Shown in pieces: positions 6,552 through 8,521 of a DNA stretch of 8,521 nt. Made by a program: the position numbers and the translations under genes. Source of the stretch: Deltaproteobacteria bacterium (GTDB taxonomy: Bacteria; Desulfobacterota; DSM-4660; Desulfatiglandales; Desulfatiglandaceae); assembly GCA_018644785.1 (NCBI GenBank), contig JABGPV010000227.1, positions 1 through 8,521 of the forward strand, in the 5' to 3' direction. Each line of letters starts with the position of its first letter. The stretch's first letter is position 1. The notes beneath the pieces are model-generated. The model had not been told where the DNA came from, ran no database searches, and saw only the letters and a program-made list of their open reading frames with translations.

Positions 6552-6580
6552 ATATTACAATGGGATACATTGCATGTCAA
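6552..6580 (-). promoter_or_regulatory. Sigma70-type promoter of the antitoxin-toxin (sfsA) operon
   Basis: On the - strand a perfect -35 TTGACA (6575-6580) is followed by a 17-base spacer and a -10-like TAATAT (6552-6557, 4 of 6 matches). Transcription would begin about 20-25 bases upstream of the antitoxin start codon, leaving a short leader with the SD. It is the best-formed promoter in the window. Confidence 0.65.
6556..6574. promoter_or_regulatory. Inverted repeat inside the toxin-antitoxin promoter, candidate operator
   Basis: Read on the + strand, TACAATG, a 5-base spacer and CATTGCA form an imperfect palindrome (6 of 7 arm positions pair). It fills the -35/-10 spacer and overlaps the -10 box by two bases. 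A dimeric ribbon-helix-helix repressor bound here would block RNA polymerase, matching the usual autoregulation of toxin-antitoxin operons. The adjacent antitoxin is the natural candidate binder. Confidence 0.5.
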
Positions 6581-6609
6581 CCACGGTTTGATGGTTGGTT
6601 GAAACGTCC

Positions 6610-6638
6610 TTGACCTATGCGCCTTCAGGTTTTAAGGT
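6610..6638 (+). promoter_or_regulatory. Possible promoter of the MFS transporter gene
   Basis: TTGACC (6610-6615) lies 17 bases before TAAGGT (6633-6638), giving a plausible start site about 25 bases ahead of ATG 6671. The -10 box is poor. The same stretch carries the half-sites TGACCT (6611-6616) and AGGTCA (6635-6640), which would bracket it. Confidence 0.3.
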
Positions 6639-6670
6639 CACGCGTTCACAATCGATTTGGAGAAACCCTC

Positions 6671-7894
6671 ATGCCAGAAGAGAACAGCCTTGACTGTGAT
6701 CAACTTGAAAAAACACCCTGGTCGTTGATCCTGTTACTGGTGGGCGCAGGTGTCGTGGCTTCGTTTCAAGTGGGGAAAGCCCCGCCCATGCTGCCGTTTA
6801 TACAATTGGAACTGGGCATAAACTTGTTTCTGGCCGGTTGGATTTTGTCCACATTCGGGATTACCGGTCTGCTTTTCGGTTCGGTTATCGGTGCTGTGGC
6901 GGATGCTTTCGGACATCGGCGCTTTGTCCTGTGGGGGTTGGTATGCCAGGCGGCTGCCAGTTTTTTGGGGTCCTTATCCTGGGGGGTTGGACTGCTTCTC
7001 CTAACCCGGGTTCTGGAGGGTTTCGGATTCTTTATGATTGCCGTGTCCGCACCGGCCATGATCATAAAAATTACGCCGGTTCGTGATCACCGCCTGGCAC
7101 TTTCCGTCTGGAGCTGTTATGTGCCTGTGGGTATAGCGGCTGTTATGCTTTTGGCACCCCTTTTAACTTCCCGGTTCGGCTGGCGGGGATTATGGCAAGC
7201 CAACACGGTTGTCCTGCTCATCTATGCTTTCTGGGTCTTACGGAGCACCGGAGGGCTTACCATGTTCCATGGTGGAAAGCCCCTGAGATGGAAACAGCTT
7301 TTCTCAAATGTCGGCGCCACCATCAGCGCTCGAGGCCCGCTTCTGCTTTCCGCGATTTTCGGTAGCTACGCGCTACAATGGTTGACCGTGATGGGGTTTT
7401 TACCGACCCTGCTTATTGAAGACCACGGATTGAACCCTGTAAAGGCATCGGTTCTGACGGCCATCATGGTGGCCATGAACATGCCCGGAAACCTTGCAGG
7501 GGGCTGGCTCCTCCAGCGGGGTGTCAGGCGATGGCAGCTTATTACGGCAGCCAGCCTGACCATGGGATTGTGTAGCCTGGCCATATATTCCCCTCATTTT
7601 TCCTTTGCGGTCCGTTACGGTGCCTGCCTTTTGTTTTCCGGTGTGGGTGGGCTGATCCCCTCATCCATTCTGAGCGGTGCGCCGGTGTATGCGCCCTCCA
7701 GGGATCTGGTGGCCGCCACCAACGGGTTGTTCATCCAGGGGGCCCAGCTGGGTCAACTGGTGGGTCCACCGGTCCTGGGGTTGGTGGTTGCAAGTGCCGG
7801 CGGCTGGCATGTGGCACCCTGGTTCCTGGGGTCTTCAGCGGCTCTGGGTATGATGTTATCCTTTTGGCTTAGGGCTTTTTCGAGGTCAAAATAA
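6671..7894 (+). CDS. Major facilitator superfamily (MFS) transporter
   Basis: This 407-residue inner-membrane protein has the hydrophobic pattern of a 12-segment MFS carrier. The loop between segments 2 and 3 carries motif A (GAVADAFGHRR, 74-84), with the usual Gly, Asp78 and arginine pair. Arg113 lies in TRVLEGFG at segment 4. A late-segment NGLFIQGAQLGQLVGPP (351-367) resembles the CynX/NarK-like group of anion and small-molecule carriers. The direction of transport and the substrate cannot be read. ATG 6671 is preferred because GGAGAA ends 6 bases upstream; an in-frame ATG at 6617 lacks an SD and would add 18 mostly polar residues. The gene appears to be transcribed alone, divergent from the toxin-antitoxin operon. 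No hairpin terminator is visible after its stop. Confidence 0.92.
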   Translation: MPEENSLDCDQLEKTPWSLILLLVGAGVVASFQVGKAPPMLPFIQLELGINLFLAGWILSTFGITGLLFGSVIGAVADAFGHRRFVLWGLVCQAAASFLGSLSWGVGLLLLTRVLEGFGFFMIAVSAPAMIIKITPVRDHRLALSVWSCYVPVGIAAVMLLAPLLTSRFGWRGLWQANTVVLLIYAFWVLRSTGGLTMFHGGKPLRWKQLFSNVGATISARGPLLLSAIFGSYALQWLTVMGFLPTLLIEDHGLNPVKASVLTAIMVAMNMPGNLAGGWLLQRGVRRWQLITAASLTMGLCSLAIYSPHFSFAVRYGACLLFSGVGGLIPSSILSGAPVYAPSRDLVAATNGLFIQGAQLGQLVGPPVLGLVVASAGGWHVAPWFLGSSAALGMMLSFWLRAFSRSK

Positions 7895-7910
7895 CATTTG
7901 GGGAGTATGC

Positions 7911-7939
7911 TTGACTCTGAAGATCAGTATTGATAAAAA
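7911..7939 (+). promoter_or_regulatory. Possible promoter of the downstream partial gene
   Basis: TTGACT (7911-7916) is followed after 17 bases by TAAAAA (7934-7939), in the 142-bp gap between the MFS stop and the next gene. The -35 is near-consensus and the -10 matches 4 of 6 positions. It would give a leader of about 90 bases. Confidence 0.35.
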
Positions 7940-8036
7940 AGCTTGCATATCTTCATCTTAAGGCTTACAGATCGTTGCTTAGTGAATTAAGTTTCGCTTA
8001 TGGGAATGCAAAATTTTCGGTCATTGGAGAATTCGT

Positions 8037-8521
8037 TTGGGTGAGACATCCAAAAATGGCTTGGTACTGGACGAGGAAGCTCAGAAACTGTTTGATCAGC
8101 TGGGGGGTATTGACAAGCGTGAGCGGGGTCACGGGGCGTCCGGTATGGGGGAAGGACTTTCCTCGGATCCTCTGGGCGAAGAACAGGAACTGATGGATTT
8201 ATGGCGCATTGTCCTGGTGGACTTTGTGTATGTTCTGGCCCAGTTTCTTTCCAAAATTAAACTGCATGGGGTGAAATCCGTCAGAGCCGAAGATGTGGCG
8301 CCCATCATCGATATGCTGACCAAAATCCATGAAATGAGCGAGCACAACGGGAAAGTTCTCATTCGTTATCGGGGTATGAGAATGCCCGATGAAAAAATCG
8401 ATTTCGAGCGGGTGGACTATGTGGTTTCCTGCGAGAGTTTTTCGGTTGATATTCCCATCATAAAGGCCCTTGCAAACCGCAAAGGCATTACCATGAGTCA
8501 TCTGCCGGGTAAGCTGAGGGC
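8037..8521 (+). CDS. Unknown-function protein, 3' end outside the window, probable TTG start
   Basis: This reading frame is open from 7986 to the window edge, and at least 161 codons can be read from the chosen start. The start is inferred: TTG 8037 has TGGAGA ending 6 bases upstream, while in-frame ATGs at 8145 and 8193 have weaker sites and would cut off a coding-looking stretch (LVLDEEAQKLFDQLGG). I do not recognise the family. What is visible is an acidic, glycine-containing N-terminal region (to about residue 50), then a helical hydrophobic segment (LWRIVLVDFVYVLAQFLSKI) that is probably buried rather than membrane-spanning. Mixed alpha/beta sequence with several charged residues follows. 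No signal peptide or known catalytic motif is evident. It may be a separate transcription unit. Confidence 0.6.
   Translation, partial: MGETSKNGLVLDEEAQKLFDQLGGIDKRERGHGASGMGEGLSSDPLGEEQELMDLWRIVLVDFVYVLAQFLSKIKLHGVKSVRAEDVAPIIDMLTKIHEMSEHNGKVLIRYRGMRMPDEKIDFERVDYVVSCESFSVDIPIIKALANRKGITMSHLPGKLR

Noticed and set aside
7930..8193. Open frame of 87 codons starting with TTG after the MFS gene
   Set aside because: It has no ribosome-binding site and unusual composition rich in Trp/Arg, and it overlaps the better-supported frame beginning at 8037.
1..8521. CRISPR array, tRNA, insertion sequence or phage attachment site
   Set aside because: No regularly spaced repeats, cloverleaf-like segments, transposase or integrase frames, or long terminal repeats were seen by reading.

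Overview
The window is a compact, mostly coding stretch of moderate-GC bacterial chromosome. It holds short operons, good Shine-Dalgarno (SD) sites and few long gaps. No rRNA, tRNA, CRISPR, phage or insertion-sequence signature was found. Stand-alone metabolic enzymes, a sodium-symporter-like transporter, sfsA and small toxin-antitoxin-like pairs suggest a Gram-negative environmental bacterium. The gene style feels like Desulfobacterota/deltaproteobacteria, but no marker in the window proves that.

Left part (1-4281): a divergent metabolic locus. Leftward from about 2008 run a thiamine-diphosphate (ThDP) enzyme of the acetolactate-synthase fold and, 32 bp downstream, the start of an NAD-dependent epimerase/dehydratase that leaves the window. 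Rightward from about 2192 run a bile acid:sodium symporter family (BASS) transporter, a classical short-chain dehydrogenase (SDR) and a 113-residue protein of unknown function, with gaps of 7 and 13 bp. An AT-rich stretch of about 180 bp separates the two arms and probably carries both promoters. One reading is uptake of a small organic anion, carbon-carbon bond making or breaking by the ThDP enzyme, and redox adjustment of the product by the two NAD(P)-type oxidoreductases. The substrate cannot be read from the sequence.

Middle part (4282-6600): two toxin-antitoxin-like or otherwise mobile small-gene pairs on either side of sfsA. The first is a DUF4160 + DUF2442 pair on the + strand, AT-richer than its surroundings. 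The second, on the - strand, is a ribbon-helix-helix/DUF433-like antitoxin overlapping a DUF5615 PIN-like toxin candidate by ATGA. sfsA follows that toxin by 17 bp and may be transcribed with it. The antitoxin gene has a strong sigma70-type promoter with an inverted repeat filling its spacer, the expected layout for autoregulation.

Right part (6601-8521): a monocistronic major facilitator superfamily (MFS) transporter. It is followed by a gene of unknown function that is open to the window edge and probably begins at a TTG codon with a good ribosome-binding site.
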